Shown: positions 23,760 to 31,721 of the stretch, piece by piece | Layout: every line of letters begins with the position of its first letter | Position numbering within the stretch: position 1 is the first letter of the stretch | IMG/VR virus record: IMGVR_UViG_3300034073_002798 | Span: 1-36,946 of that record | DNA: 36,946 bases | Reading direction: 5' to 3' (one strand) | DNA from: a virus | Made by a program: the position numbers and the translations under genes | The notes under the pieces: generated by a model | Told to the model about the DNA's origin: nothing | Databases searched by the model: none | Seen by the model: the letters and a program-made list of their open reading frames with translations, nothing else

Positions 23760-24692
23760 TCACCAATCTGCACTTCTCAGGATTGTTATTTTCCTTCCGT
23801 CTTTGTGCGCCTTCATCGCTGCGATAGCACGGTGATAAACGTCGCTCTTGAAGTTCGCCGAGTTTTCCTGGCTCCCTCTAGTTCCTGATGACCGTAGCAG
23901 CCAATCGCGGAGTATTCTTGCTTGTTGTATTTCGCTATCAACAACAAAGATTTCTGGATAAAACTCTGATGCTTTATCTTTATCAATTTCGTAATACTCC
24001 ATTGCAGCATAGGCGACCTGTATTTTCCCAACGCCTTTGTCTCGCTTGTGATTCTTCGCGACAAATAAAGCAGCTTCATGATGTACAGAAAAAAACTCTC
24101 TTGCGTCGTCTGGACTGGCCCTTTTTGTTGGGCCTCGTTTTAGATTGAACGGCACCGCGCTGAGCTGCGCTATTAGTTTGTTGTGCAGCATGTCTTCCAC
24201 TAATTGGACTCTATCATCTAAAGTTCGCGGAACTCCTGTATCAAGATATTCTCTAACGTCATCCCTGGCTCCGGTTTCTACGCGAACAATAACCGCATTT
24301 GAAAAATCAATTTTTAGTTCAGAAATTGCTTGTAGCCTGTGCTGCCCGTCTATTAGTCGGCCTTTATCTGAAAAAATAACTGGTTGCGGGTGGTCGTCCC
24401 TCCATTCTCCGTTTTTTATCTGGTGTTTCATGTATTCTACAGACGCTCTTCTTTGTCGCCTGTTCTTTATGTTCATTTCGAGCATTTTTGACGCTGTTTC
24501 GGAATCCACTAAAACACGCACTAGAGCCGGCATCCTTACGTCTATTTTGCTGAACAGTACCAGTGGGATTACTGCGCTTAGCCTATCTAAATTGCTTTGC
24601 TGAACTACCATATTTATTTCTCGATTTGAACTCAAATAAACAGATCGATCGTTTGCTTTGTTTCTTTTCGCGGTTTCTGTAAACATAGTCAT
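23760..24692 (-). CDS. DGQHR/ParB-like domain phage protein
   Basis: 310 aa. Residues 112-120 read GRLIDGQHRL, the DGQHR signature shared by ParB-N/sulfiredoxin-fold proteins and DndB-type proteins. The preceding KNRRQRRASVEYMKHQIKNG and the following REYLDTGVPRTLDDRVQLVED are typical of phage members. Partner or substrate unknown; the fold suggests nucleotide or DNA binding. Clearly more AT-rich than the dnaN region, so probably acquired separately. Start overlaps the previous stop by 4 nt. Confidence 0.65.
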   Translation of the reverse strand: MTMFTETAKRNKANDRSVYLSSNREINMVVQQSNLDRLSAVIPLVLFSKIDVRMPALVRVLVDSETASKMLEMNIKNRRQRRASVEYMKHQIKNGEWRDDHPQPVIFSDKGRLIDGQHRLQAISELKIDFSNAVIVRVETGARDDVREYLDTGVPRTLDDRVQLVEDMLHNKLIAQLSAVPFNLKRGPTKRASPDDAREFFSVHHEAALFVAKNHKRDKGVGKIQVAYAAMEYYEIDKDKASEFYPEIFVVDSEIQQARILRDWLLRSSGTRGSQENSANFKSDVYHRAIAAMKAHKDGRKITILRSADW

Positions 24693-24883
24693 TCCAGTCC
24701 TTCTTTTCTTCTAACCACAGTTAACACCTTCACAACCGCAACACATCCTTGGCCTGGTCTCTGTAAGTCTTCCTCTGCGCTTTTGATTGCCTCTTGCTCG
24801 CTTTCGTGTCCTTCGCAATCCAAGTCTATAACTGTAACGTAACAAGCCTTACAGGTTTCGTATGTGAATATTGATTCTGGCAT
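24689..24883 (-). CDS. Small protein, paralogous to the C-terminal part of its neighbour
   Basis: 64 aa, AGGAG upstream of ATG. YVTVIDLDCEGHESEQEAIK and GCVAVVKVLTVVRRKE line up with RFLAVSLDHEAGYEDELQA and RVAVVQVLAVARASVQ at the C-terminus of the upstream winged-helix protein. This is a free-standing alpha/beta domain, AT-rich in contrast to its GC-rich relative, pointing to separate origin rather than local duplication. Function unknown. Confidence 0.6.
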   Translation of the reverse strand: MPESIFTYETCKACYVTVIDLDCEGHESEQEAIKSAEEDLQRPGQGCVAVVKVLTVVRRKEGLE

Positions 24884-24898
24884 TTGCGTTCTCCTGAT

Positions 24899-25330
24899 TT
24901 ATTCCCACTGCACCGAGGCGCGGGCGACGGCTAACACCTGCACCACGGCGACCCTTTCAACGCCCTGGCGAGCCAACCGTTCCGCCTGGGCTCGGGCCTG
25001 TAGTTCGTCTTCATACCCGGCTTCGTGATCCAAACTGACAGCCAAGAAGCGATAGCGAATGGGGTGTGTTGCATACGGTGCGGGTGGCTCGGTCACGGGT
25101 GGTGCATCCTGTTCGGTGATGTAATAGGCAAAGCAGTTCGGCCTAGCGCCTCTGGCTTTGCCGTGTTCGGGGTTGTCTATCTCGATGCGCTTCACGTCGC
25201 CGTCCTTGATTAACTTGCTGATGGCTGACGCGACGGGCTGATACTCAACGCCTGCCGCGTCGGCTATCTGCCTGGCGGTGCGGGGCTCGGCGCCGATGTG
25301 GCGCAGGATTTCGGATTGGATGTCGGTCAT
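24899..25330 (-). CDS. Winged-helix DNA-binding protein with C-terminal alpha/beta domain
   Basis: 143 aa. Residues 3-50 (IQSEILRHIGAEPRTARQIA, VASAISKLIKDGDVKRIEI) make a MarR-type winged helix. Residues about 90-143 are the domain shared with the next gene (RYRFLAVSLDHEAGYEDE). ATGA overlap with the previous gene. Probably an early phage regulator; which promoter it binds is not evident. Confidence 0.65.
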   Translation of the reverse strand: MTDIQSEILRHIGAEPRTARQIADAAGVEYQPVASAISKLIKDGDVKRIEIDNPEHGKARGARPNCFAYYITEQDAPPVTEPPAPYATHPIRYRFLAVSLDHEAGYEDELQARAQAERLARQGVERVAVVQVLAVARASVQWE

Positions 25331-25632
25331 GGTTTTGGTCTCATTTCAGGTTCAACAAAACACCAGGTGCACCCGGGCACCCAGTCCGGTACGCCGGGAA
25401 AGATGGGCACCGGGCCGCAGTTGGCGCAGGTGGTGATAGACGTGTAGTGCGCGGGCACGATGCCGAGCCTACGGTTAGCAATCTGACGGACGTTTTCAGC
25501 GATATCGGCGATCTGCGAATCAGGCAGCCCTACCACGTCGGCGGCTACGTCAGAGGGAAGCCCGTATTTGTCGGCCAGTGCCGCGATGGGGTCGTCTAGC
25601 AACAGACCGAGCAACACGTCAGTCTGTGACAT
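25327..25632 (-). CDS. Small protein with C-terminal zinc-ribbon-like CxxC pair
   Basis: 101 aa. N-terminal helical part (LLDDPIAALADKYGLPSDVAA, ADIAENVRQIANRR) and a C-terminal four-Cys set CANC...CTWC with Pro-rich spacing. Overlaps the VRR-NUC stop by 14 nt and the next gene by 4 nt. Similar small zinc-ribbon proteins accompany phage nuclease genes, but I cannot assign a role. Confidence 0.6.
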   Translation of the reverse strand: MSQTDVLLGLLLDDPIAALADKYGLPSDVAADVVGLPDSQIADIAENVRQIANRRLGIVPAHYTSITTCANCGPVPIFPGVPDWVPGCTWCFVEPEMRPKP

Positions 25633-25918
25633 GCGGAGCCTCCACCCGGTCTAGCAACTCAGCGGCTTCGGCCTTGCTGTAAATCACCTCGGCCACACAG
25701 CCGGCTTCGCGTAGCTGCTCGATACGATGGGTCTGGATGGGCTTGGGCTTCTCACCGGGGCGCTTCGCCTCGATGAACACCGACGGCCGACCCCGCTTGT
25801 GGGCTTGGATGTCGGGCAGGCCGGCCAGGGTGAAGGCGTTGCCGTGGTTCTTCCACGCCAGCCAGCCACGCTCGGCTAGTAGCTTGAGGATGCCGCGCAC
25901 GATGGCTGCCTCGCTCAT
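25619..25918 (-). CDS. VRR-NUC domain nuclease
   Basis: 99 aa from the ATG at 25918 in an ATGA overlap with the helicase stop; a longer reading to 26164 is a shadow of the helicase. Catalytic PD-(D/E)xK pattern visible: GLPDIQAHKRGRPSVFIEAK, with Asp and the E-x-K pair in expected order. Stand-alone VRR-NUC proteins are structure-specific nucleases or Holliday-junction resolvase-like enzymes in phages. Lying beside an SF1 helicase and a YqaJ exonuclease, it probably resolves recombination or replication intermediates. Confidence 0.8.
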   Translation of the reverse strand: MSEAAIVRGILKLLAERGWLAWKNHGNAFTLAGLPDIQAHKRGRPSVFIEAKRPGEKPKPIQTHRIEQLREAGCVAEVIYSKAEAAELLDRVEAPHVTD

Positions 25919-27516
25919 AGCGGAACCGACGGGCCAGCCGACCCACAGAGGGTGAGGCGTTGCCGGGCGCGGGTCAGGCCGACGTAAAACAGCCGGTACA
26001 CGGACGGGGACCGACGGCTCCATTCCTGATACCCGGATCGCGATACGTCGGGAAACAGGTAGACGGAATCGGCCTCGGCGCCTTTTAGGGAATGGATGGT
26101 GCCAACCGTAACCTGCGGCGTCTCGGTCAGGGCGGGGATTCCGCCACGGTCGAGCAGCTTCCATAGAAAATCGGCCTGGCCGCGCTTGGCCTGCGGCAAC
26201 TTGTCAAGCCACCACTTCACGTCGGCCTTGGCGGCAGCCTGCAAGGCTTCGGGCTCGAACCAGCCGCGCATCCGGTCTACCAGCTCGCGCGGCGACAACA
26301 GTTCCTCTATCGCCTCGACGGCCTTCTTGGCGCCGCGCTGGAAGATTCCAGCCGCCGGTAACGGATGGGTCCATGCCTTCAGGTCATCCAGCGTCCAGAA
26401 GCGGCTATCGTCGCCCCACACCGCTTTGTTCGGGCGCAGGAAGGCCAACATGCGCTCGGCAGTAGATAGGCCCTTGCGCGGCGCCAGCGGGTTCCAGGCG
26501 CCTTGCTGGGGCCGCCAGGGGTTGTGATAGGGAATGCCCGCTGCGCGTAGCGCCTTGATGGTGTCGCCCAGGAAGAATCCACACGAGGCTTGCACCATGA
26601 CGCTTCGCCCTTCGCTCAGGTCTTCCTCGATGGCTTCCAGCAACAGGGACGGGCGCTTGAACGTGGCCGGCAGGCGTCGGCATTCCCCCTCTTCATCCCG
26701 GGGGGCGTAGGAAAACTCACGGTAGCCCGGAATCTGTTTGATCCAATCCGAGGCGGTTTGATGCACGGCGCGGGGCAGGCGCCAGGACTGACTCAGCACC
26801 TTGACGGCTTCCGATGGCTGGCCATCGCGGAAGAGGGCGCCAGGGTCGGAGCCGCGCCATTCGTACAAACATTGGTAGGGGTCGCCGACGAGGACGAGTT
26901 GCTGAACACCCCGCGACCACTTGTCCACTAGGTCCATCTCCAACCGGGAGAAGTCCTGCCCCTCGTCCACAAACATCACCAGCGGCGAGGCGGGATGGAT
27001 GGGCACCTCTGTGATGGCCCGCTCTAGCAGGTCGGTGAAGTCGCTCACGTCGGCCTCGCGCTTCCAGGCTTCGTAGCGATTGGCAAAAGCTGTGACGTGC
27101 GATGGCCAGGCTTCACGCGGCCGGCGCATGGCCCGCAGCAGGTGGTATTCATTGTGGGCCTTATCGCCATCCGTCTGCCCTGGCAGCCCATCGGGGCGGC
27201 CGTCCATATCATCTGACCCGCCCGACCCGCTCAGGGCATACTGGGGGTCGTCTTTCATGTGGGCGTTCCAGTCTTTGACCTTCGTCTCGGCCAGTTCGGG
27301 CCGATTGAGTGCGCGATAGGCCATGGCGTGCAGGGTTCCGACCTGCTCCTTGGGCAGGTCCACCCGACCCCCCGCTTCCCGTGCGGCGGTTTTGGTGAGA
27401 CTGCACACTACGACTTTACCGGGGCCGAACTTATCGGCGGCACGCTGAACCTGGCGCGAAATACTGGTGGTCTTACCCGTTCCAGGCGGTCCAATCAGAG
27501 TCCATACCTTGTCCAT
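25915..27516 (-). CDS. Superfamily 1 (UvrD/Rep-like) DNA helicase
   Basis: 533 aa from the ATG at 27516, preceded by AGGAGG; an upstream extension to 27612 lacks protein-like sequence. Walker A GPPGTGKTT at 9-17; motif II FVDEGQDF; motif III LVGDPYQCLYEWRG; motif IV QSWRLP; motif V TIHSLKGAEADSVYL; motif VI YVGLTRARQRL. A 3'-5' ATP-dependent translocase of the UvrD type. Shorter than host UvrD (about 720), with reduced accessory domains. Works most likely in phage recombination or replication with the neighbouring SNF2 helicase and nucleases. Confidence 0.85.
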   Translation of the reverse strand: MDKVWTLIGPPGTGKTTSISRQVQRAADKFGPGKVVVCSLTKTAAREAGGRVDLPKEQVGTLHAMAYRALNRPELAETKVKDWNAHMKDDPQYALSGSGGSDDMDGRPDGLPGQTDGDKAHNEYHLLRAMRRPREAWPSHVTAFANRYEAWKREADVSDFTDLLERAITEVPIHPASPLVMFVDEGQDFSRLEMDLVDKWSRGVQQLVLVGDPYQCLYEWRGSDPGALFRDGQPSEAVKVLSQSWRLPRAVHQTASDWIKQIPGYREFSYAPRDEEGECRRLPATFKRPSLLLEAIEEDLSEGRSVMVQASCGFFLGDTIKALRAAGIPYHNPWRPQQGAWNPLAPRKGLSTAERMLAFLRPNKAVWGDDSRFWTLDDLKAWTHPLPAAGIFQRGAKKAVEAIEELLSPRELVDRMRGWFEPEALQAAAKADVKWWLDKLPQAKRGQADFLWKLLDRGGIPALTETPQVTVGTIHSLKGAEADSVYLFPDVSRSGYQEWSRRSPSVYRLFYVGLTRARQRLTLCGSAGPSVPL

Positions 27517-27532
27517 CGTGCCGCCTCCTGGC

Positions 27533-28261
27533 TTAGTTGAAGGGGATGGGGTCGTCGGTGAAGTGATGCTCGCCTGCGGATGCCGTGACCATCTGCTGGA
27601 AGGCGCTGGCATAGTTGGCGAACTTCTCCGCGTCGGCGCCGTCGATCAGGCCGCCGCTCTCGAACGTGGCCACCGAGTAGGCGATACCGTCCGAAGTCTT
27701 CACTTTCGATAGGCCGACCTTGGTGATGACCTGATGCAACCGCGTGCCCCGTGCCGCCAGGCGTAGGAAATACTGGCGGGCGTTCTTGAGGCTGGTAGCC
27801 GGCAGGGTGACGATCACAGGCAGCGCCGATTCGGGCAGCACCATGTACAGCCGCTTGCTGGCCTTGCAGGCTTGCCCCCTGCCATTGGCATCGCTGCCGA
27901 ACTGGGCATGGGGGCAGACGGAGCAGGCGCCTCCGGGTTCACCCACACCGGAGAAGCCGTCGGGCGAGTAGCAATCGGGGGGGCTGCCACCGCCGTTGGT
28001 TTCCATGCTGGAGGACCAGTAGGCGCGGGCGTCGTGGTGATAGACGATGACACCCTCGATGGACTTGGATGCCTCGGTGCCGTCCACGGTGGGGATCTCC
28101 CAGGCCGTTCCGCCACCCGCGGGAACCTTCACCCGGTCCAGGTCGCCCGGCTTGATGCCGCCAGGGCCGGCTACATCGCGCAGCAGGACCAGGGCCTCGG
28201 CACCTTGTTGGGCTACGAAATAGGTTGATGGGGTCTTAGTCATTGCGGTTTGAGTGCTCAT
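27533..28261 (-). CDS. Putative ssDNA-binding protein with Cys cluster
   Basis: 242 aa. Middle region has a Cys set (DCYSP, CSVCPHAQFG, ACKASKRLYMV) likely binding zinc. This is followed by VIVTLPATSLKNARQYFLRL and a C-terminus DDPIPFN, which resembles the acidic (D/E)-x-P-F end of single-strand binding proteins. The family appears in phage replication operons between helicase and nuclease genes. ssDNA binding is inferred from the tail and context; a RecT/Erf-like annealing role alongside the upstream exonuclease is an alternative. ATGA overlap with SNF2. Confidence 0.6.
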   Translation of the reverse strand: MSTQTAMTKTPSTYFVAQQGAEALVLLRDVAGPGGIKPGDLDRVKVPAGGGTAWEIPTVDGTEASKSIEGVIVYHHDARAYWSSSMETNGGGSPPDCYSPDGFSGVGEPGGACSVCPHAQFGSDANGRGQACKASKRLYMVLPESALPVIVTLPATSLKNARQYFLRLAARGTRLHQVITKVGLSKVKTSDGIAYSVATFESGGLIDGADAEKFANYASAFQQMVTASAGEHHFTDDPIPFN

Positions 28262-29568
28262 GTCTTTGAGTCCTTGAGATGTGAAAGTACGTATTCGATG
28301 ACGTTGCGTTTATCGCGGAGTGCGCGATAGACCTTCTCATCCACCGAGCCCGACACAATCAGGTGGTGGTAGAAGCAGGTCCGGTCCTGACCCGGACGGT
28401 GAGTCCGGGCCAGAGCCTGCTCGTATTGCGCGAGTGAGAAGCCGAGGGACCAGAAGACGGCGCGGCACGAGCGGGTAAGGTCTACGCCTTCAGCGCCGGC
28501 GCCGATTTGCACGGCCAGCACGGGCGCCTTGCACGCCTGCCAGTCGGCCAGTTGATTACGCCGCCCGGAGAGCTCCAGGCAGCCATGAGGCGCAACCCGG
28601 GCAATGGCATCCAGGTCGCGATGGAAGCGGGCGAACACCACAAGCGGTTCGTCTGCGGGTAAGCCGTCGAGAATTTCCGCCAGGGCCTCGGCCTTGGCGT
28701 CGTGCAAGGTTGCAATGTTGCCGCCGTCGTCCTGCAAGAAGCCGCTGGTGATTTGTTGCAGCCGTAGCAGCTTCACCAGGGCATTGGCCGCGGTGACCAC
28801 ACCTGCGCCAACCTCGGCAATCAGGTCCACTTCCAAGCGGCGGTAGGTGCGCATCACACCGGGGGGCAGGGTCAGCGGAATCTCAGCGTGGACCGCTGGG
28901 GGAAGGGTCAGCACGTCGCGGCTCGCCGCATAGCGGCGGCTGTCGAACTTGATGGCGAAGTCTTCCGTGTTCTTGTAGCCGATGATCTGGCGGTTCTCGT
29001 AACCGCCCATCACCGCATACTGATTACGGAAGCGCAGGAAATTAGTCCCGAACACCTGGGGGTCGATGGCGCGATACAGGCCGTATGCGTCCATCGGTCC
29101 CTGGGGCAGGGGCGTTCCGGTCAAGGCCAGTACGCGGGGGATGCGGGCGGAAAGGCGTGCGCAAAAGCGCGATGCCTTACCGCCCGGGCTTTTTAGCTTG
29201 TGGGCCTCATCCAGAATCAACAGGTCGAAGGGCTGCTTCAGCAACCAGCCGGCCATCGGTTCGCGCCAGGCCGACTCGTAGTTGATGACCCAGACGCGCG
29301 GACGCTGAGCGTCAGCGCGGGCGCGTTCCAGCTTGCTCGCTACGCTGCCGGTATCCAGCACCATGGCAACGTCTTCTCCTGCCTGGTGCGACCACACCCG
29401 GCACACAGCCCGCGGGGCGATGACCAGGGCCAGCTTGGCGCCAGACTCCAGGAACACGGCTAGGGCGGCGCGGGTCTTGCCCGTGCCCATGCCCATGTCC
29501 CACAGCACCCGCCGCTTGGCGAGCGCTGTAGAAACCGCCTCCCGCTGATGGGGCCACAGTTCAAGCAT
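28258..29568 (-). CDS. SNF2-family DEAD-box-like helicase/translocase
   Basis: 436 aa, compact phage SNF2 form. Motif I GMGTGKTRAALA near residue 27; motif II LLILDEAHKLKS; motif III ALTGTPLPQG; C-terminal lobe IGAGAEGVDLTRSCRAVFW and QALARTHRPGQDRTCFYHHL, ending DEKVYRALRDKRNVIEYV. ATP-dependent dsDNA translocase. The 8-nt start overlap (ATGCTTGA) with the exonuclease gene implies coupled translation. Such genes are usual partners of exonuclease and primase genes in temperate phages. Confidence 0.85.
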   Translation of the reverse strand: MLELWPHQREAVSTALAKRRVLWDMGMGTGKTRAALAVFLESGAKLALVIAPRAVCRVWSHQAGEDVAMVLDTGSVASKLERARADAQRPRVWVINYESAWREPMAGWLLKQPFDLLILDEAHKLKSPGGKASRFCARLSARIPRVLALTGTPLPQGPMDAYGLYRAIDPQVFGTNFLRFRNQYAVMGGYENRQIIGYKNTEDFAIKFDSRRYAASRDVLTLPPAVHAEIPLTLPPGVMRTYRRLEVDLIAEVGAGVVTAANALVKLLRLQQITSGFLQDDGGNIATLHDAKAEALAEILDGLPADEPLVVFARFHRDLDAIARVAPHGCLELSGRRNQLADWQACKAPVLAVQIGAGAEGVDLTRSCRAVFWSLGFSLAQYEQALARTHRPGQDRTCFYHHLIVSGSVDEKVYRALRDKRNVIEYVLSHLKDSKT

Positions 29569-30469
29569 GGCTCTTGCCCAAGCGGAAGACGCGGCTACTG
29601 GTTTCCGTGCTGTACTCGTCGTACAGCTCGGGGTGGTCGGCCCGCAGCCTGGACGTATCCAGGCGGCGTGTTGTCTGCGGCTTCCAGGTGGCCAGGGGGC
29701 GGCCGTCTGGCGTAATCAGACCCTCGCCGTCGGCGATGGTGGCCTTCAGCAGGTCTTCCAGGGCGGACTTCTGAAGTCCCAGCGCGTCGAGCTGGGCCTT
29801 GAGTTCGCGCAGCGCATCCGCAGCCGCTAACGCGGCGGCGTCGGCCACGCTCATGCCATCGGCATGGGTGATGTGCTTCAGGTACTCCACCGCATCGGCC
29901 AGGTCGATGGGCGGGGGCGGTGTGCGCGTCTCGACGTGGCGCCAGAAGGCGGCCTCACGCTCGATCAGGTAGTCGATGCGCGATGGGTTGCGCTCTATGT
30001 AATAGGTCTTGAGCTGTTGCCCGCCCACCAGGGCCGCGACGTGGAAGCCCTCAAAGCCAGTCAGAGCGAGGTAGTGATCAACCTGTGCTTGGTAGTAGGG
30101 CGGCACGCCATCGGTCCAGTCAGCGGCCGAGCGCAGGCCGATGGCCTTAATCTCCAGGCCCTGTCGCTCGCCCTGAATGCGGCGGTCGATATGGCCGACC
30201 ATGAAGGGATGATCTGGATGGCGCAGGCTGCGATTGTCGCGCCGCACCTTGAGCCCAGTTCGCTTAGCGAACTCGGCTGCAATGGGCGCCTCAAGGATAT
30301 TTCCCCACTGCACGGCTTCTTTATCGTCAAGGCTTGCGGCCTGAACGCGGCCGGTCTTTTCCAGAAAAAGCTGAGACGGGCTCTTCCACGGCGATAGCCC
30401 GAGGACTGTGGCGGCGTCGCTGCCGCCAAGGCCCTTGGACCTGGCCTTATGCTGTGATTGGGTCAACAT
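29561..30469 (-). CDS. YqaJ/lambda-exonuclease-family recombinase nuclease
   Basis: 302 aa from the ATG at 30469, with GGAGGG 8 nt upstream; an in-frame start at 30529 lies inside the previous gene. GGSDAATVLGLSPWKSP at the N-terminus and the catalytic set WGNILEAPIAAEFA, GHIDR, LEIKA (E, D, E-x-K) identify the family. It degrades one strand of dsDNA ends 5'-3' to make tails for annealing. C-terminal region helical (ADALRELKAQLDALGLQKSALE). Drives recombination-dependent replication, with the ssDNA-binding candidate as possible partner. Confidence 0.85.
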   Translation of the reverse strand: MLTQSQHKARSKGLGGSDAATVLGLSPWKSPSQLFLEKTGRVQAASLDDKEAVQWGNILEAPIAAEFAKRTGLKVRRDNRSLRHPDHPFMVGHIDRRIQGERQGLEIKAIGLRSAADWTDGVPPYYQAQVDHYLALTGFEGFHVAALVGGQQLKTYYIERNPSRIDYLIEREAAFWRHVETRTPPPPIDLADAVEYLKHITHADGMSVADAAALAAADALRELKAQLDALGLQKSALEDLLKATIADGEGLITPDGRPLATWKPQTTRRLDTSRLRADHPELYDEYSTETSSRVFRLGKSHA

Positions 30470-30471
30470 GG

Positions 30472-30768
30472 CTAGGCCCTCCACCTGCTGCGCCCACAGC
30501 AGTCGTCTTCCATCCAGTCGGGTGCGCAATCCGGTTCATCTGGCGTGTAGTTGTCCACGTCCCTTTCTGCGATGCGCTTGATGGCATCGAGAATCACGTT
30601 CCATTCCCTGGGTGTGCATTCTTCGTAGAGGTCGGACGCCCTAAGCAAATCGCTCAGTTCATCCATGCGACGCTCAACAGCCAGTTCCCTGGCCGCATCC
30701 CGGTCGATTTCCCGCTGATAGCGGGCCAGGTCGCGTTCAACAGCGTCGAATTGGGGCTGGTATCTCAT
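30472..30768 (-). CDS. Small helical phage protein
   Basis: 98 aa from the ATG at 30768, which overlaps the previous stop (ATGA). Highly charged coil (FDAVERDLARYQREIDRDAA, ERRMDELSDLLRASD), then EWNVILDAIKRIAERDVDN and a C-terminal DDCCGRSRWRA. Probably dimeric. Second gene of the leftward operon; no function assignable. Confidence 0.6.
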   Translation of the reverse strand: MRYQPQFDAVERDLARYQREIDRDAARELAVERRMDELSDLLRASDLYEECTPREWNVILDAIKRIAERDVDNYTPDEPDCAPDWMEDDCCGRSRWRA

Positions 30769-31025
30769 GACCGAGCCCCCCGATTCTGATGATTGATGTG
30801 GGTGGCGCCTAACCACCACCCAGAGGTGTCGGCCTGCTGGTCCAAGAAGGACCAGGCGAGGTGCATGGCCTTCCAGGGTTGCTCGCCGGCCAACACGTCT
30901 TCGCGGGCCATTTCGGCCGCAAGACGGGACAAGATGCGCGGGGCACCGATAGAGCTGGCGTACCTGTAAACCTGTGCCTCGGCTCGCTCGGCGAGCCTGG
31001 GCCTGTCGCTAAACCACTTGTTCAT
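30765..31025 (-). CDS. First gene of the leftward early operon, hypothetical
   Basis: 86 aa from the ATG at 31025, with GGGGAAG 5 nt upstream; a longer in-frame reading to 31097 would run through the promoter and operator. MNKWFSDRPRLAERAEAQVYR, SIGAPRILSRLAAEMARED, then LAWSFLDQQADTSGWW. Soluble, helical. It occupies the position of lambda N relative to PL, but lacks an obvious Arg-rich RNA-binding motif. Leader of about 37 nt from the predicted start of transcription. Confidence 0.6.
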   Translation of the reverse strand: MNKWFSDRPRLAERAEAQVYRYASSIGAPRILSRLAAEMAREDVLAGEQPWKAMHLAWSFLDQQADTSGWWLGATHINHQNRGARS

Positions 31026-31068
31026 CGTCTTCCCCCTGTGGAGCCACCCGGTTGGATGGCATGTGGGA

Positions 31069-31097
31069 ATCATAGCCTTTGGCTTTTGGCGTTGCAA
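31069..31097 (-). promoter_or_regulatory. Leftward early promoter PL
   Basis: Minus strand: TTGCAA (31097-31092), 17-bp spacer, TATGAT (31074-31069). Predicted start near 31062, about 37 nt before the first gene of the operon. Flanked by two repressor palindromes in the same geometry as at PR. This should drive genes down to 19678. Confidence 0.75.
31073..31085. promoter_or_regulatory. Operator OL1
   Basis: TAGCCTTTGGCTT: palindromic arms AGCC/GGCT about a TTT centre. It overlaps the PL -10 by 2 bp, so bound repressor would block PL. Centre-to-centre distance to OL2 is 25 bp. Confidence 0.7.
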
Positions 31098-31110
31098 TAG
31101 CCAAAGGCTA
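31098..31110. promoter_or_regulatory. Operator OL2
   Basis: TAGCCAAAGGCTA, perfect 5-bp arms; its complement reads TAGCCTTTGGCTA. It adjoins the PL -35 directly, as OR2 does at PR. With OL1 it could also form a 10-bp stem followed by AG and a T run on the plus strand, so a terminator role was considered, but no rightward gene ends here. Confidence 0.7.
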
Positions 31111-31132
31111 GTTTTTTTGGCGAACTCGTGTC

Positions 31133-31150
31133 GAGCTAGGGTACTAGCTC
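31133..31150. repeat. Perfect inverted repeat upstream of PL
   Basis: GAGCTAG-GGTA-CTAGCTC: 7-bp arms with a 4-nt loop, about 30 bp upstream of OL2 and downstream of the PIN gene stop. No T run follows on either strand, so it is more likely a protein-binding site (Cro, RHH protein or another regulator) or a weak terminator for the toxin module. The 110-bp gap (31111-31220) also holds GCCTT-TT-AAGGC (31159-31170). Confidence 0.5.
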
Positions 31151-31220
31151 GGGGACTAGCCTTTTAAGGCATTGAAAGAAAAGCGGATTAGGCGGGAATG
31201 GCTAGGGGGCGGGAAATTGG

Positions 31221-31721
31221 CTAGACTGGGGTGGATTGGCGTAAGGCGTTGAGCCGCGCTTCGGCCTCTTGCCAAGGTAGACGGCGCCCGTGATGGCGCA
31301 TCGTATCTAGCGCATGGATGGCGGCATCGACGGAGAGCAATTGATTTTCGACCATCGCGCGTAATAGCCCAATCGTCCCCATGACGGCAACGCCCTCTTG
31401 GTCGGCAATAGCCCGAAGGCTGGCGTCGCCCGTTAGCAGCGTGCAGGCCTCCTGCTTGGCCAAGGCCAAGGCCAGGTAGTCGTTATGGCTGGGCTTGGAA
31501 CCATGCTTGGCGGGAAGTCGCTGGGCGTACTCCACAAAATCGCCCGCTACTTCCATGACTTGCAAGCCCATGCGCTCTAGGCCCGGCGTGCCGGGCTCGA
31601 TTTCTTCATAGTACAGGATGTCGGGGATGCCGATTTGCACGGGAAGCCGGAAGAGCGTTTCAAGTAACGCCCCGGCTTCCATGTCAATCAATATATTGGC
31701 ATCACTGATGAGCAGCCGCAT
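31221..31721 (-). CDS. PIN-domain protein (putative RNase toxin)
   Basis: 166 aa. Opens RLLISDANILIDMEAG. The four acidic residues of the PIN site can be placed at Asp7, Glu40 (LYYEE), Asp81 (SHNDYLALA) and Asp99 (LLTGDASLRAIA). PIN toxins such as VapC cleave RNA in a metal-dependent way. The C-terminus (ENQLLSVDAAIHALDTMR, GRRLPWQEAEARLNALR) resembles the tail of PIN proteins paired with XRE-ImmA genes. Overlaps the partner gene by 20 nt and lacks a strong ribosome binding site, so is translationally coupled. Confidence 0.8.
   Translation of the reverse strand: MRLLISDANILIDMEAGALLETLFRLPVQIGIPDILYYEEIEPGTPGLERMGLQVMEVAGDFVEYAQRLPAKHGSKPSHNDYLALALAKQEACTLLTGDASLRAIADQEGVAVMGTIGLLRAMVENQLLSVDAAIHALDTMRHHGRRLPWQEAEARLNALRQSTPV

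Noticed and set aside
31074-31117. Rho-independent terminator on the plus strand (10-bp stem plus T run)
   Set aside because: No rightward gene ends here. The two arms are better explained as paired CI operators OL1 and OL2, with the same spacing as at OR.
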